NCBI RefSeq assembly: GCF_023006505.1
Contig: NZ_JALBGV010000043.1
Location: forward strand, 1-50,800
Length of the DNA stretch: 50,800 bases
Source of the DNA: Neorhizobium sp. SHOUNA12A
GTDB lineage: Bacteria; Pseudomonadota; Alphaproteobacteria; Rhizobiales; Rhizobiaceae
Direction of reading: 5' to 3'
A model generated the notes under the pieces. It ran no database searches. It was not told the origin of the DNA and was given only the letters and a program-made list of their open reading frames with translations. This document shows, piece after piece, positions 1 through 10,012 of this stretch (position 1 is the stretch's first letter; each line of letters begins with the position of its first letter). The translations under genes were made by a program, and so were the position numbers.

Positions 1-1
1 G

Positions 2-109
2 CATGCCGAATTGCTTGACGATGGCTCGATCGAGATCGCATTCGCATACCACAATGGCGACGAGGCCATTCTCAAGGCAAATCCAGAGACTTCTTCAACA
101 GCCTGCTAG
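2..109 (+). CDS. C-terminal end of an unknown protein (5' end outside window)
   Basis: An open frame runs in from the left edge of the window and stops at a TAG, giving 35 residues with a balanced composition (ending GDEAILKANPETSSTAC). The composition reads like a real protein end, unlike the arginine/proline-rich translation of the overlapping plus-strand frame 3-341. I do not recognise the family. The gene converges on the oxygenase-like gene that ends 20 bases later on the other strand. The call rests only on reading frame and composition, so it is weak. Confidence 0.35.
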   Translation, partial: HAELLDDGSIEIAFAYHNGDEAILKANPETSSTAC

Positions 110-129
110 TCGTCGGGGGACGCATCGGA

Positions 130-861
130 TTAACCGCGGCCGAGCTGCCGCTTCAGGTAACTGTTGGCGTGTGGATCGGCATAATGGAACAGCGCCGTCG
201 CCCGCACAGCGCCTTCATCGACAGGCTCATTCGTGTGAATGCTGCGGTAACCCCAGAAGAGATAGAGATTGCCGGGAACCAACGACACATGCTTCACGCC
301 CTTTCCGCCGGATGCGCGACTGCGCAGGATCCGCTGGGTGAGCGCATTGTCGAGGATCGCTTTGTCGGCGAGATTGAAGAGGTAATTCGATCGGATTCCA
401 CGGGTATTGGGGATAATCAAGAAGTCGCCGCGCTTGCCGAATTTCGGGATTTCGATCGGTAGAAGTGCCGTGATCGCGTAGGAATCGTAGTGAAATATCA
501 AGGAATGTTCCGTGACGCTTTTACCCGTGAGGCAGCGAAGAATCTGATAGAATTTAACGTCAGGCGCTGGCCGGCCTAGACCGATGGAATAGAGGCGGGA
601 AAAGAGGGCCTTGAATTCCGGGGAATTGCCGAGGTCGTCGAGGCCTGATCCAGCGAGCTCATCGCTTTTCAGCGAAATCGTCTGGCGACCCTCGCGCGTG
701 ATCGTGGTGGAGACAAAATTTTGCATCTGGCTGAGATCTTCGGCTGCCAGGAAGTCGGGAGCGCAAAAAATTCCGTCTTTGTTGATTTCATGAGCGATGC
801 CACGAACATCCCCATCCGATAGCGCAGACAGCCACTGTTTGGCATTGCTGAGATAAGACAT
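130..861 (-). CDS. 2-oxoglutarate/Fe(II)-dependent oxygenase-like protein
   Basis: A 243-residue soluble protein without signal peptide. It carries the arrangement of a double-stranded beta-helix Fe(II)/2-oxoglutarate oxygenase: an HxD pair (H124, D126, within FHYDSYAI), a distal histidine (H209, within YRSIHTNEP) and a following arginine (R220) placed to bind 2-oxoglutarate. Phytanoyl-CoA/proline-hydroxylase-like enzymes share this layout, but I do not recognise the subfamily and the substrate is unknown. I chose the ATG at 861 because a GGAG lies about seven bases upstream; a frame-open extension to 903 lacks a good ribosome site. It stands alone, with no operon partner. The fold assignment is inferred from the metal-ligand pattern only. 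Confidence 0.6.
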   Translation of the reverse strand: MSYLSNAKQWLSALSDGDVRGIAHEINKDGIFCAPDFLAAEDLSQMQNFVSTTITREGRQTISLKSDELAGSGLDDLGNSPEFKALFSRLYSIGLGRPAPDVKFYQILRCLTGKSVTEHSLIFHYDSYAITALLPIEIPKFGKRGDFLIIPNTRGIRSNYLFNLADKAILDNALTQRILRSRASGGKGVKHVSLVPGNLYLFWGYRSIHTNEPVDEGAVRATALFHYADPHANSYLKRQLGRG

Positions 862-1026
862 GGCAGGCTCCGTAGCAGCACGCGATTCTGTCTTGGAACA
901 CATCAGGAAACACCAGGGTCAGGCGATCAACAGGATCACTCGGAAAACGAGCTGACTTGGCTGAAATTGCCCTGCTCCCGCTATTGACGCCATCCGGCGA
1001 CAACGGAGCGGGCCGACGGTCGAGGC

Positions 1027-1188
1027 TCAATCGACCCTTCCGATGCGCAGACGCCGTCTGGGCAAAGCCGGCATGTGATCGTCCTGGTTTCCTTCCAACA
1101 GCAGCGGAGAGGTCATCCGCTCCGGATCAAGCAACCGCCACTCTCTTTCAAGCCGCAGCCTGATGGATATCCAGATGTCGCTCGTCAT
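1027..1188 (-). CDS. Possible small protein, 53 residues
   Basis: Within the 375-base gap between the oxygenase-like and SyrA/ExoX-like genes, the minus strand has a 53-codon frame starting at an ATG at 1188, preceded by an AAGGGTGAG-like ribosome site. The product begins MTSDIWISIRLRLEREWRLL, is rich in arginine and leucine, and has an amphipathic-looking first half; no family is recognised. Nothing else in 862-1236 looks coding. The support is the ribosome site plus composition, so it may be chance. Confidence 0.3.
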   Translation of the reverse strand: MTSDIWISIRLRLEREWRLLDPERMTSPLLLEGNQDDHMPALPRRRLRIGRVD

Positions 1189-1236
1189 AACTCACCCTTC
1201 GATCAAGATAAAATCCGTCATTCCCAAAGAATCGAC

Positions 1237-1467
1237 CTACGGTGATTTCCGCTTAAACTCGGACCACACCATGTAGAAGATACCTGCGAAATAGCCAGCT
1301 TGCATCAAAAGAAAGCACAGCGAAGTATAAACCAACGAATTCAGGAAATCCCCTTGGTAATCATATGTAATTATACCAAAGACAATCGAAGCAATGGTCA
1401 TCTGCGCCAACGCTGCTGGCGCCATCGATTTCACCGATTTTCTCAAGAGCAAGCTCATGCGCGCCAC
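1237..1467 (-). CDS. SyrA/ExoX-like exopolysaccharide production regulator (small membrane protein)
   Basis: A 76-residue inner-membrane protein with two predicted transmembrane helices (about residues 15-35 and 43-66) and a short basic tail (SEFKRKSP). Length, the ITYDYQGD segment between the helices and the LLMQAGYFAGIFYMVWSE second helix match the rhizobial SyrA/ExoX family (exopolysaccharide production repressor family, PF11089). Family members modulate succinoglycan synthesis post-transcriptionally or through regulatory circuits; ExoX lowers it, SyrA raises it. Which direction applies here cannot be told from sequence. The frame opens with GTG at 1467, with an alternative ATG at 1458; neither has a strong ribosome site. 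SyrB-type genes (36.9-38.1 kb) and polysaccharide export genes (18.7-22.1 kb) lie in the same window. Confidence 0.7.
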   Translation of the reverse strand: MARMSLLLRKSVKSMAPAALAQMTIASIVFGIITYDYQGDFLNSLVYTSLCFLLMQAGYFAGIFYMVWSEFKRKSP

Positions 1468-1746
1468 TCGCTTCGCTGGCCTTCCTAATGTGCATCAACA
1501 CCCCATTCAGGCCATTGATGGTTCAAGGCCTCACCGCGTCCGCCCTTCGAAGAGACAAAACGAGAATGCGGTTCCGCTTCGGAATTGGAAGCGAACAGCA
1601 AATCGCACCGGGAAGGAAGAAACTCTTTGTGATGATGCGCTACGCCCAATGACGTAAACTCGCGCCGAAGTCTGGACCGTGCCGGACAACCCAGACGCCG
1701 ACAGGAGCCTGTTTTTCATGGCCAATGATTTGCCTGCTTTGCCGGA

Positions 1747-2715
<969 letters not shown>

Positions 2716-2718
2716 CGT

Positions 2719-3729
2719 TCAGATCTCCTGCCATCGGATGCAGCGGCTGAACTGTCCCTCGCCGGCGTCTGCCAGCGCCGGGTAGGCTTCCGAACAGGCC
2801 TCTATGCGGTAGGGACAGCGGGGAGCGAAAGGACAGCCTGACGGCAGGTCCATGAGGCTCGGAACCGACCCTGCGATGGTCGGCAGCGGGGTGCCCGCCT
2901 CCCTGAGAAGCGTCGCGGTTCCAAGCTGCGGCACCGAGCGCATCAGCCCCTTGGTATAGGGATGACGCGGATGGGAGAAGACCCGCGCCACGCTACCGGT
3001 CTCGACAAGCGAACCGGCATACATGACGGCCACGCGGTCGGCGATCTCGGCAACGACCCCAAGATTGTGGGTGACGAACAACATGCCCATGCCGCGTTCC
3101 TTCTGCAGCCGACCGAGCAGGTCGAGGATCTGCGCCTGGATGGTGACATCGAGGGCCGTCGTGGGCTCGTCGGCAATCAGCAGCGTCGGGTTGCATGCGA
3201 GTGCCATGGCAATGGTCGCTCGCTGCCGCATGCCGCCGGAGAGTTCGTGCGGATATTGCCCGGCACGTCGGCGCGGATCGGGAATGCCGACATCCTCCAG
3301 CCGCTGGATGGCGTCCGACAAGGCCTCCCGATGGGATTTGCCCATATGGATGCGGATCGGCTCGGCAATCTGTTCACCGATCGTAAAAACCGGATTGAGG
3401 CTGGTCAGCGGCTCTTGAAAGACGATACCGATATCATTGCCGCGCACCCGGCGCAGGGTGTCGCCGCCAATAGTCTGCAGTTCGACGACTTCGCCCGTCT
3501 TGCGCTTCAACCGGAGCGTACCCGCAGCGATCCGGCCCACGCCACGCGGCAGAAGACCCATGATCGACAAACTCGTCACCGACTTCCCCGAGCCGGATTC
3601 GCCCACCAGCGCCACGGTTTCTCCCGTCGCCACGGCAAGGCTGAGGTCCCGCACGGCGACGATTTCCCGATCGCCGATGCGGAACACCGTCTTGAGCCCG
3701 GAAATTTCGAGGATCGGCTCAGCGCTCAT
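2719..3729 (-). CDS. Peptide/oligosaccharide ABC transporter ATP-binding protein (DppD/OppD type)
   Basis: A 336-residue ATPase partner of the gene downstream. It has GESGSGKS at residues 43-50, a LSGGMRQR signature, [12 protein letters not shown] and the DppD/OppD C-terminal cysteine segment ([14 protein letters not shown]). The frame stays open upstream to 3987, but those residues are arginine/glycine-rich and overlap the DapA-type gene, so I take the ATG at 3729, beginning [11 protein letters not shown], which lies two bases after that gene's stop. The order in this operon is unusual: the lyase gene separates permease and ATPase genes. The two ATPases are expected to form a heterodimer on the permease pair at 4.7-6.5 kb. 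Confidence 0.92.
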   Translation of the reverse strand: MSAEPILEISGLKTVFRIGDREIVAVRDLSLAVATGETVALVGESGSGKSVTSLSIMGLLPRGVGRIAAGTLRLKRKTGEVVELQTIGGDTLRRVRGNDIGIVFQEPLTSLNPVFTIGEQIAEPIRIHMGKSHREALSDAIQRLEDVGIPDPRRRAGQYPHELSGGMRQRATIAMALACNPTLLIADEPTTALDVTIQAQILDLLGRLQKERGMGMLFVTHNLGVVAEIADRVAVMYAGSLVETGSVARVFSHPRHPYTKGLMRSVPQLGTATLLREAGTPLPTIAGSVPSLMDLPSGCPFAPRCPYRIEACSEAYPALADAGEGQFSRCIRWQEI

Positions 3730-3731
3730 CG

Positions 3732-4649
3732 TCAATCCAGAAGCCCGGTTTGCCGCAGGATGCCGTCGATGACGGCCGCCTCTTCGTCGTTCAGGGATCG
3801 CTGCGGACGCGCCATGACATTGGTGTCGATAACCCCAAGCCTGCGCATGGCGGTCTTGAAGGCCCCCACTCCGGCCGAGCCCGCACTGGTCCGGCCCAAG
3901 CTGACCCAGACCATTTCGAAAAGCCGGCACAGCCGTTCCTGCTCCAGCCGCGCACCGGCAAAATCGCCCGCCTGGCAGAGGTTCCACAAGCGGACATAAC
4001 CGTGCGGATCGACATTCCCGAGGCCCGGCACGATGCCGTGCGCACCCATGTTCACCACGCTGTCGGCGACGATCTCGGATCCTGTCATGACGAAGAAATC
4101 GGGAAGATCGGCCGTGTCTGCCATGACATAACGAAGATTGCCGTCATCGCCGCTCGAATCCTTGACGCCCGCGATCGTGCCTTCGCGGGCAAGCGTCACG
4201 GTGGTCCGGCGTTCGAGCTTGGTGTGGACGCAGACAGGGATGTCGTAGGCGATGACCGGTATGTCGATCGCCTCCCGGATATAGCGGAAGTGATCGATGG
4301 TTTCGGCCTGGTTTGTCCGGGCATAGAACGGCGCCGTGACGACAACCGCGTCGGCGCCCGCCGACTGCGCCACCTTTGCATGGGCGATCACGCGCTCGGT
4401 TGTCGGGTCGATCACGCCGACCAGGACGGGCACGCGGCCGCGCACCTGCTCGACCGCATGTTCGATGATGCGGCGGCGCGTGGCTTCGTCATGGAACACC
4501 ACTTCGCTGGTCGAGCCGAGAACGAACAGCCCATGCACACCGCCATCGAGCAGGTGGTCTATGACGCGCGTGAAGGAAGGATAATCCACCTCGAAAGTCA
4601 TGGTGAGCGGAGTGACGACGGGCGGAATGACGCCGGTAAAGTGGGGCAT
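3732..4649 (-). CDS. DapA-type (dihydrodipicolinate synthase/N-acetylneuraminate lyase superfamily) aldolase
   Basis: A 305-residue TIM-barrel class I aldolase/hydratase. The Schiff-base lysine is in GVKDSSGD and the catalytic tyrosine in AYDIP, both expected for the DapA/NanA superfamily. Members cleave or form 2-keto acids such as N-acetylneuraminate, 2-keto-3-deoxy sugar acids or hydroxyproline intermediates. The start at 4649 ([10 protein letters not shown]) has AAAGG upstream; the longer frame to 4724 runs into the permease gene. It sits inside the importer operon, 10 bases after the permease and two bases before the ATPase, which argues that it acts on the imported compound and not in lysine synthesis. 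A second, divergent paralogue lies at 9.0-10.0 kb. The substrate is not determined. Confidence 0.85.
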   Translation of the reverse strand: MPHFTGVIPPVVTPLTMTFEVDYPSFTRVIDHLLDGGVHGLFVLGSTSEVVFHDEATRRRIIEHAVEQVRGRVPVLVGVIDPTTERVIAHAKVAQSAGADAVVVTAPFYARTNQAETIDHFRYIREAIDIPVIAYDIPVCVHTKLERRTTVTLAREGTIAGVKDSSGDDGNLRYVMADTADLPDFFVMTGSEIVADSVVNMGAHGIVPGLGNVDPHGYVRLWNLCQAGDFAGARLEQERLCRLFEMVWVSLGRTSAGSAGVGAFKTAMRRLGVIDTNVMARPQRSLNDEEAAVIDGILRQTGLLD

Positions 4650-4659
4650 GTGCAACCTT

Positions 4660-5535
4660 TCACTTGAGTTCGGAGCGCGGATCGAAGGCATCGCGAAGCC
4701 CATCGCCCACGAAGTTGATGGCAAGAACGGTCACGACGAGCGCGCCGCCCGGAAACATCCATTGCCAGGGATAATTTTCGAGCACATGCGTGGCGCGGGC
4801 AGCGTTCAGCATATTGCCCCAGCTCGCTTCCGGGGGCGTGACCCCAAGACCCAGGAATGAGAGACCGGCCTCCAGCAGGATCCCATTTGCCACCTGCAGG
4901 GTGGCGTAGACCACGAGAATATCGATCGTATTGGGCAAACCATGCCGGATCAGCAGGTGCCAGAGCCCTGCGCCCATGCCCCGGGACGCCACGACGAAGT
5001 CACGTTCGCGCAGCTCCAGCAGCCGGGCCCGGACCATGCGGGAGAGAACCGGCCACGACAGCAGAGAAATCACGAAGATCGTGGGGACTATGCCGCTGCC
5101 GACGATGGAGGCGAGGACCAGAAGGAAAATGACCGGCGGCAAGGTCATTGCGAGATCGACGAACCGCATCGTGGCACCATCCACGAAACGTCCGGCAAAG
5201 CCGGCGATGGCTCCGATGAAGAAACCGAGGAACGTGGAGATCGCCATCGATACCGTCGCCACCAGCAGCGAGATCCGTCCGCCCTGCAGCAGCCGCGCCA
5301 TGATATCCCGCCCCACCCCGTCGCTGCCGAGCCAATGGGCCGACGACGGCCCCTGGTTCATCGCCAAAAGGTCGATGTCGTTGGGCTTGTGGAGCCACCA
5401 GAGATCGTAAGTGAGGGTCAGGACAAGGATCGGGATGAGGATGGCCAAGCCGACCACAGCCGCACCGTTCTCGAAAAAGCGGGAAAGTGCGCGTCGGATG
5501 GGACCGGCGGAGCTGGCATGTGTCAAGCTCGCCAT
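4660..5535 (-). CDS. Peptide/oligosaccharide ABC transporter permease (DppC/OppC type)
   Basis: An inner-membrane permease of about 291 residues. A hydrophobic first helix ([16 protein letters not shown]) is followed by the periplasmic [17 protein letters not shown] block typical of DppC proteins, five further helices and the EAA-type loop around [13 protein letters not shown]. The frame extends upstream to 5571, but I choose the ATG at 5535: AAGGTGG lies about seven bases before it, and it falls one base after the DppB-type gene's stop, a TAA-G-ATG junction. It pairs with the permease encoded upstream. Confidence 0.92.
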   Translation of the reverse strand: MASLTHASSAGPIRRALSRFFENGAAVVGLAILIPILVLTLTYDLWWLHKPNDIDLLAMNQGPSSAHWLGSDGVGRDIMARLLQGGRISLLVATVSMAISTFLGFFIGAIAGFAGRFVDGATMRFVDLAMTLPPVIFLLVLASIVGSGIVPTIFVISLLSWPVLSRMVRARLLELRERDFVVASRGMGAGLWHLLIRHGLPNTIDILVVYATLQVANGILLEAGLSFLGLGVTPPEASWGNMLNAARATHVLENYPWQWMFPGGALVVTVLAINFVGDGLRDAFDPRSELK

Positions 5536-5536
5536 C

Positions 5537-6496
5537 TTATGCCACCTTGATGCGCGGATCGACAGCGGCATAGGCGATGTCGGTCAGCAGGTTGACCAGG
5601 ATGACGCAGGCGCCAGTCAGCAGCGTAGCGCACATGATGACCGGGTAATCGCGCCGGACGACGGCATTGACCATCAGCAGACCCATGCCGGGCCAGTCGA
5701 ACACGCTCTCGATGAAGATCGCGCCCCCGATGGCGATGCCGATCGTGGAGCCGATCAGGGTGATCACCGGCAGCAGGGCGTTGCGGACGGCATGTTTAAC
5801 GATGACCCAGAATTCCCGGACGCCCTTGGCGCGCGCCGTGCGCACATAGTCCTGCGACAGCACTTCGAGCAGCGACGAGCGCATGTAGCGCATGATCAGG
5901 GCGCCATGACCGATTGAAAGCAGGGTGGCGGGCAGGATGAGGTGGGCCAGCAGGTCACCGACGGAGAAAGGCGCCCCCGGCGTCAGCATGCCGCCGGCCG
6001 GCACCCAGCGCAGATTGACCGCAAATACGTAGAGGCCCAGCAGGGCGGTGAGGAAAGCCGGACTTGAAATTCCCACGAACGCCGCCGTCGAAAGTGAAAG
6101 ATCGGCCAGCTTGTTGCGGCGGACGGCCGCAAAGATGCCGGTTGAGATGCCGACGACCGCGGCGATGACAAGCCCACTGAACATCAGCAGGATCGTCGGG
6201 CCAATGCGGCTGAGGACAAGCGGCAGCACTCCCTCGCCATTATACTGGATGGAATAGCCGAAATCCCCCATCAGCGCCGCGCCCAGCCAGGCGAAATATT
6301 GCACCGGCAGCGGCCGCTCGAGACCGAGCCGGGTGCGAAGCATCTCGAGATCGGACGCGGAAATGGGGACAGACGGATTGACATAGGCGTCGATCGGATC
6401 GCCGGGCGTCAGCCGCAGCAACGTGAAGATGAGAACCGTCAGGGCCAGCAGCATCAGCAGGCCGACAGCCGTACGGCGAAGGATGTATTGCAGCAT
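5537..6496 (-). CDS. Peptide/oligosaccharide ABC transporter permease (DppB/OppB type)
   Basis: A 319-residue inner-membrane permease. The N-terminal helix and [15 protein letters not shown] segment are hallmarks of DppB/OppB, followed by five more helices and the cytoplasmic coupling loop around [20 protein letters not shown]. Its length is normal for the family. It follows the binding-protein gene after a 73-base gap holding a strong stem-loop (6520-6555) and is tightly coupled to the DppC-type gene downstream. Confidence 0.93.
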   Translation of the reverse strand: MLQYILRRTAVGLLMLLALTVLIFTLLRLTPGDPIDAYVNPSVPISASDLEMLRTRLGLERPLPVQYFAWLGAALMGDFGYSIQYNGEGVLPLVLSRIGPTILLMFSGLVIAAVVGISTGIFAAVRRNKLADLSLSTAAFVGISSPAFLTALLGLYVFAVNLRWVPAGGMLTPGAPFSVGDLLAHLILPATLLSIGHGALIMRYMRSSLLEVLSQDYVRTARAKGVREFWVIVKHAVRNALLPVITLIGSTIGIAIGGAIFIESVFDWPGMGLLMVNAVVRRDYPVIMCATLLTGACVILVNLLTDIAYAAVDPRIKVA

Positions 6497-6519
6497 GTTT
6501 TCACCAACAGGGTCCGCAG

Positions 6520-6555
6520 GGGATGCGGTCGGGCTTGTTCACCAGACCGCATCCC
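6520..6555 (-). other. Intercistronic stem-loop between binding-protein and permease genes
   Basis: A perfect 11-base inverted repeat, GGGATGCGGTC (6520-6530) and GACCGCATCCC (6545-6555), with a 14-base loop lies 14 bases after the binding-protein stop and before the DppB-type start. There is no T-run, so a full terminator is unlikely. The usual role of such hairpins after binding-protein genes is to protect the upstream mRNA and give more binding protein than permease; that role is inferred. Confidence 0.5.
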
Positions 6556-6569
6556 GGCTCACGGGCACA

Positions 6570-8156
6570 TCAAGGAGCGAGATCCCATTTTTCCGGATGG
6601 GAGACGTAGGGGCCACCGCCTGGAGCGGGCGTCCAGAAGAAGTCCTTGAGCTTGCTGGACACGACCCCGTAGCGGCTCGCCACCCACATCGGTGCCCAGG
6701 GAAGCGCAGCGTTCATTTCCTTGCAGACCTTCTGCCATCTGCCGTCGGCCTTGGCCGGGTCGGTTTCCGCCATCGCCGCATTCAACGCATCGGTCAGCGA
6801 AGGCATTTCGACGCGCATGATGTTGTTGCCGGACGGAGGTGTCTGTGCGGCATTCAGCCCGACATTGAGCGATCCCGGATTGGGGCCGTTCTGTAGCCCC
6901 GCATAGACCAGCGGAAAATCCTGCCATTTTTCGCTTCGCACGATGCCGTTGTAGCTCGGAACGTCGAGCGCGCGCGGAACCACGTTGACGCCGACCTGCG
7001 CCAGCATGGCCTGCACCGCCGCCATGACGTTGGCGACCTGCGGCGTATTGTAGTAGGTCAGCCACGGGATCGGCTTGCTGCCGTTGATCTTCTCCCAGCC
7101 CGCCTCCGCCAGCAGGGCTTTTGCCTTTTGCGGATTGTAGGCATAGTCGGCCAAATCCTTCGTAAGAAGCTGCGGCGCGACATAGCCGCAGTTGGCGAGT
7201 TTGGCGGCACCGCCGAAAAGGCTGGAGACGATGGCGTTTCGGTCGATGGCATACATGACCGCCTGACGGACGCGAAGGTCGTCCCAAATTCCGGCGCGGT
7301 GATTGAAGCCGATATAGTTCACCACGTAGGAATCGCCCTCGATGACCCGGAAACCGCCATCGCCCTTGAAGGTCTTGGCATCGTCGGGTTCGGCGAAGGT
7401 GAACTGGATCTCTCCCGCCCTGAGGGCCGCGACGGCCGCAGCCGGATTTGCGAAATAGCGGTTGATCAGGCGATCCGCCTTCGGCTTTCCGCCCCGATAG
7501 CCCTCATAGGCAGCCAATTCGACATACTGGTCGCTGACATGCTTCACGAACTTGAATGGACCGGTTCCGACCGGCTTGGTGGACCACCACGGGCTCTTGG
7601 CAATCTCCTTGACGTTCACCGACGACAATGCCTGCTGCGGCAGCATCATCACCTGCGACAGAACGGAGAGGAATGCCGAGTTCGGCTTGCTGAGCTTGAC
7701 GACTGCCGTGTGCGCATCCGGCGTCTCGACCGATGCGATATCGGCAAGCCGCGCGGCAAAAATGCTGCCGCTCTCGGCATTCTTGGCAAGCTCCAGGGTG
7801 AACTTGACGTCCGCCGAGGTAAAAGGCGTGCCGTCATGCCAGTTCGTCTGGGCGAGCTTGAACGTATATGTCAGGTTGTCCTGGCCGAGGGTGAACTCTG
7901 AAGCCAGCGCGCCGGTAAGCTTCGACAAATCGGATGTGTAGATGACCAGCGGCTCGAAATAGGTGTTGAGCCAGGTAAAGCCGGCTGTGGCAGTCAGTGG
8001 GTTGAAGTTGCCCTGGAAACCACCTGGGCCCACGTCGAACCCGCCGACAATGGTCTTGCCCGTCTGCGCCTGGGCCGTCGCGGGCACCATTGCGGCAGTC
8101 GTGGCAAAAAGCAAAGCTCCCGCCGCCAGAAGGCGACCGAAATTCCGTCGATGCAT
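6570..8156 (-). CDS. ABC transporter periplasmic solute-binding protein (SBP_bac_5 family)
   Basis: A 528-residue periplasmic receptor of the peptide/oligosaccharide class. A signal peptide of about 30 residues (basic start MHRRNFGR, hydrophobic core, ending ATAQAQ) precedes a family-5 domain with characteristic stretches such as WHDGTPFTSADVKFTLE and VGTGPFKFV. Length is typical. The start is well supported by GAGGAGGAG just upstream. It is the second gene of the operon, 31 bases after the GntR gene. Family-5 receptors bind peptides but also nickel, glutathione, opines and oligosaccharides; the adjacent lyases and sulfatase suggest a non-peptide ligand. Confidence 0.92.
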   Translation of the reverse strand: MHRRNFGRLLAAGALLFATTAAMVPATAQAQTGKTIVGGFDVGPGGFQGNFNPLTATAGFTWLNTYFEPLVIYTSDLSKLTGALASEFTLGQDNLTYTFKLAQTNWHDGTPFTSADVKFTLELAKNAESGSIFAARLADIASVETPDAHTAVVKLSKPNSAFLSVLSQVMMLPQQALSSVNVKEIAKSPWWSTKPVGTGPFKFVKHVSDQYVELAAYEGYRGGKPKADRLINRYFANPAAAVAALRAGEIQFTFAEPDDAKTFKGDGGFRVIEGDSYVVNYIGFNHRAGIWDDLRVRQAVMYAIDRNAIVSSLFGGAAKLANCGYVAPQLLTKDLADYAYNPQKAKALLAEAGWEKINGSKPIPWLTYYNTPQVANVMAAVQAMLAQVGVNVVPRALDVPSYNGIVRSEKWQDFPLVYAGLQNGPNPGSLNVGLNAAQTPPSGNNIMRVEMPSLTDALNAAMAETDPAKADGRWQKVCKEMNAALPWAPMWVASRYGVVSSKLKDFFWTPAPGGGPYVSHPEKWDLAP

Positions 8157-8187
8157 GCTCTCCTCCTCTTTTATATTTCGACTATCG

Positions 8188-8910
8188 CTAAACCGGATCG
8201 ACCTCCTCGGGCCGGTTGATCGCGATGACTTTCCGGATGCCGGAATAGTGTGCGCTCAGGCGTTTGCGGCCCGCTTCGACATCTCTCGCCGCCACGGCCT
8301 CTGCAATCTCGTGGTGATCCTGCCAGGTCGCCAGGGGCGTGGGACTTGCCAGGTTTGCGAAGCCCGAGGCTTTGTAGAAGGCGGACCAGAAGATATCGAT
8401 CAGCGCGCTCAGCATCTTGTTGTTCTGGCAACGGAACAGAAGCTGATGAAATTGCTGGTCCTCCTCGGCGAAGCTTTCACCGCGCTCAGCGCGCTGGCGC
8501 ATGCGATCGGTAAGGCGTCGAAGCTCGGCCACGTCATCGTCACTGATCATCTCGATGGTCTTGTCGATGAGGCCCGTCTCCAGTACGCGACGAATCTCCA
8601 GCAATTCCTCCACATCACGCAGCGACGCCTGCAGCCCATAGGCGAGATTGTCCAGAAGCGGCGCGAACGAGAATTCCTTGACGAAAACGCCAATGCCGCG
8701 CCGCGTTTCGAGGATGCCAACGGATTCCAGCGCCTTGATCGCTTCACGAACCGAATTGCGCCCCACGCCCAATTGGTGCGCCAGGAAAGTCTCCGGCGGC
8801 AGAGCCGCGCCGGCCGTCAGGTCATTGTCCTCGATATAGCTGCGCAGGCTTTCCTGCACGCTGACATGCAGAAGCGGCGGACGCTCCAGAGGTTTTATGG
8901 GCTTGGCCAA
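8188..8910 (-). CDS. GntR-family transcriptional regulator, FadR/FCD subfamily
   Basis: About 240 residues: an N-terminal winged helix-turn-helix (LPPETFLAHQLGVGRNSVRE followed by IKALESVGIL) and a C-terminal all-helical FCD ligand domain with histidines near its end (WQDHHEIAEAV, SAHYS) that in this family often hold a metal and a carboxylate effector. I prefer a TTG start at 8910 because GGAG lies five bases before it; the frame also has a GTG at 8925 with no ribosome site. It is the first gene of the importer operon and divergent to the second lyase and sulfatase, so it probably represses both transcripts from the 8.95-kb dyad. The effector is probably the imported acid or its breakdown product (inference). 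Confidence 0.88.
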   Translation of the reverse strand: MAKPIKPLERPPLLHVSVQESLRSYIEDNDLTAGAALPPETFLAHQLGVGRNSVREAIKALESVGILETRRGIGVFVKEFSFAPLLDNLAYGLQASLRDVEELLEIRRVLETGLIDKTIEMISDDDVAELRRLTDRMRQRAERGESFAEEDQQFHQLLFRCQNNKMLSALIDIFWSAFYKASGFANLASPTPLATWQDHHEIAEAVAARDVEAGRKRLSAHYSGIRKVIAINRPEEVDPV

Positions 8911-8952
8911 TGCTGCTCCATGCACATTTCGACAATCAACATGATTGAGGTA

Positions 8953-8984
8953 TATCGACTTGTAGGATATCTAGCAAGTCGATA
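8953..8984. promoter_or_regulatory. Probable operator: 32-base interrupted palindrome
   Basis: TATCGACTTG (8953-8962) is repeated exactly in inverse as CAAGTCGATA (8975-8984), and the centre holds the palindrome GATATC (8966-8971), so 26 of 32 bases are symmetric. It lies in the divergent gap between the GntR gene and the lyase/sulfatase transcript. A second shorter repeat, CAATCA/TGATTG (8933-8947), is adjacent. Most likely this is the binding site of the GntR regulator encoded beside it. Confidence 0.55.
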
Positions 8985-9041
8985 AATGCAGAAAGCAGCT
9001 GAACAAGTCCGGGATCCGGCTGGGGTAAACGGGAGGTGGGT

Positions 9042-9995
9042 GTGGCAATCACAAAGTTCGAACGGCGGAATGACCGCTGGGGCCGCATTCGCGGAAATTG
9101 GGCAACGCTCCTGCTGCCGATCAATGAAGACGATTCAATCGATTTCCCGCGTCTGGCCGACGCGATCGACCGACTGATTGCCGCCAAGGTGGACGGCATC
9201 TACTCGAACGGCACCGCCGGCGAATTCCACAATCAGACAGAAGCGGAGTTCGACCAGATTCAACAATTGTTGGCAGACCGCTGCAGCCCCGCGGCGATGC
9301 CATTCGTCATCGGTGCGTGTCAGCCCGATCCCCGCATATCTCTGGACCGGGTGCGCCGGGCGGCGGCGCTCGAACCGGAGGCAATCCAGGTGATCCTTCC
9401 CGACTGGTGGCCGGTGACGGCCTCGGAGGCGACCGATTTTCTGCAGATGGCCGCTGACGCTGCCGGCCCGGTTCCGCTGGTGCTCTACCAGCCGCCGCAT
9501 GCCAAGCGCGTCTTTACCCCGGAGGAACTGGCGGCAATCCTTGCGGGCGTGCCGCAGGTCGTGGGCATCAAGCTTGGGGATGGAGATGCATCCTGGTACG
9601 ATCAGGCCCGCAAGCATCTCGATGCGTGGGGAATTTATGTCCCGGGGCATCATCTTGCGACAGGCGTCCAGCAGGACGTTGCAGTCGGGGCATTCTCCAA
9701 CGTTGCCTGCCTGAGCCCGTCCGGTGCACAGCGGTGGACCGCGTCGATGGCCGACGATATCGACCGGTCGCTTGATATCGAGCAGCGGCTGCGCACCTTC
9801 CTGGATGACCACATAGCGCCCTTTGCCAGGGTGCACGGATATTCCAACGCCGCGTTGGACAAGCTCCTGGCCGCGATCGGGGGATGGGCGGAGATCGGCA
9901 CCCGGCTGCGTCGGCCTTATCGCTGGATTGATCCATCGGTCGTTTCCACACTGCGTGAGAAGGCCAGGATCGCCCTTCCCGAGATCATGCTCTAA
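9042..9995 (+). CDS. Second DapA-type (dihydrodipicolinate synthase superfamily) aldolase
   Basis: A TIM-barrel aldolase/hydratase of about 317 residues. The lysine expected to form the Schiff base is in GIKLGDGD and the tyrosine in LYQPPHAKR, so the active-site pair is kept, but the surrounding residues differ from those of the paralogue at 3.7-4.6 kb and from housekeeping DapA. I choose the GTG at 9042 because GGGAGG ends five bases before it; the GTG at 9036 falls within that ribosome site. It is the first gene of a two-gene plus-strand transcript with the sulfatase, whose GTG follows 17 bases after its stop. Lyase and sulfatase probably act in sequence on the solute taken up by the divergent importer (inference). 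Confidence 0.85.
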   Translation: MAITKFERRNDRWGRIRGNWATLLLPINEDDSIDFPRLADAIDRLIAAKVDGIYSNGTAGEFHNQTEAEFDQIQQLLADRCSPAAMPFVIGACQPDPRISLDRVRRAAALEPEAIQVILPDWWPVTASEATDFLQMAADAAGPVPLVLYQPPHAKRVFTPEELAAILAGVPQVVGIKLGDGDASWYDQARKHLDAWGIYVPGHHLATGVQQDVAVGAFSNVACLSPSGAQRWTASMADDIDRSLDIEQRLRTFLDDHIAPFARVHGYSNAALDKLLAAIGGWAEIGTRLRRPYRWIDPSVVSTLREKARIALPEIML

Positions 9996-10012
9996 AACGT
10001 CGAGGTGGCATC

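Noticed and set aside
3..341. 112-codon plus-strand frame at the left edge
   Set aside because: Very arginine-rich and antisense to the oxygenase-like gene; the other frame (2-109) reads as a more natural protein end.
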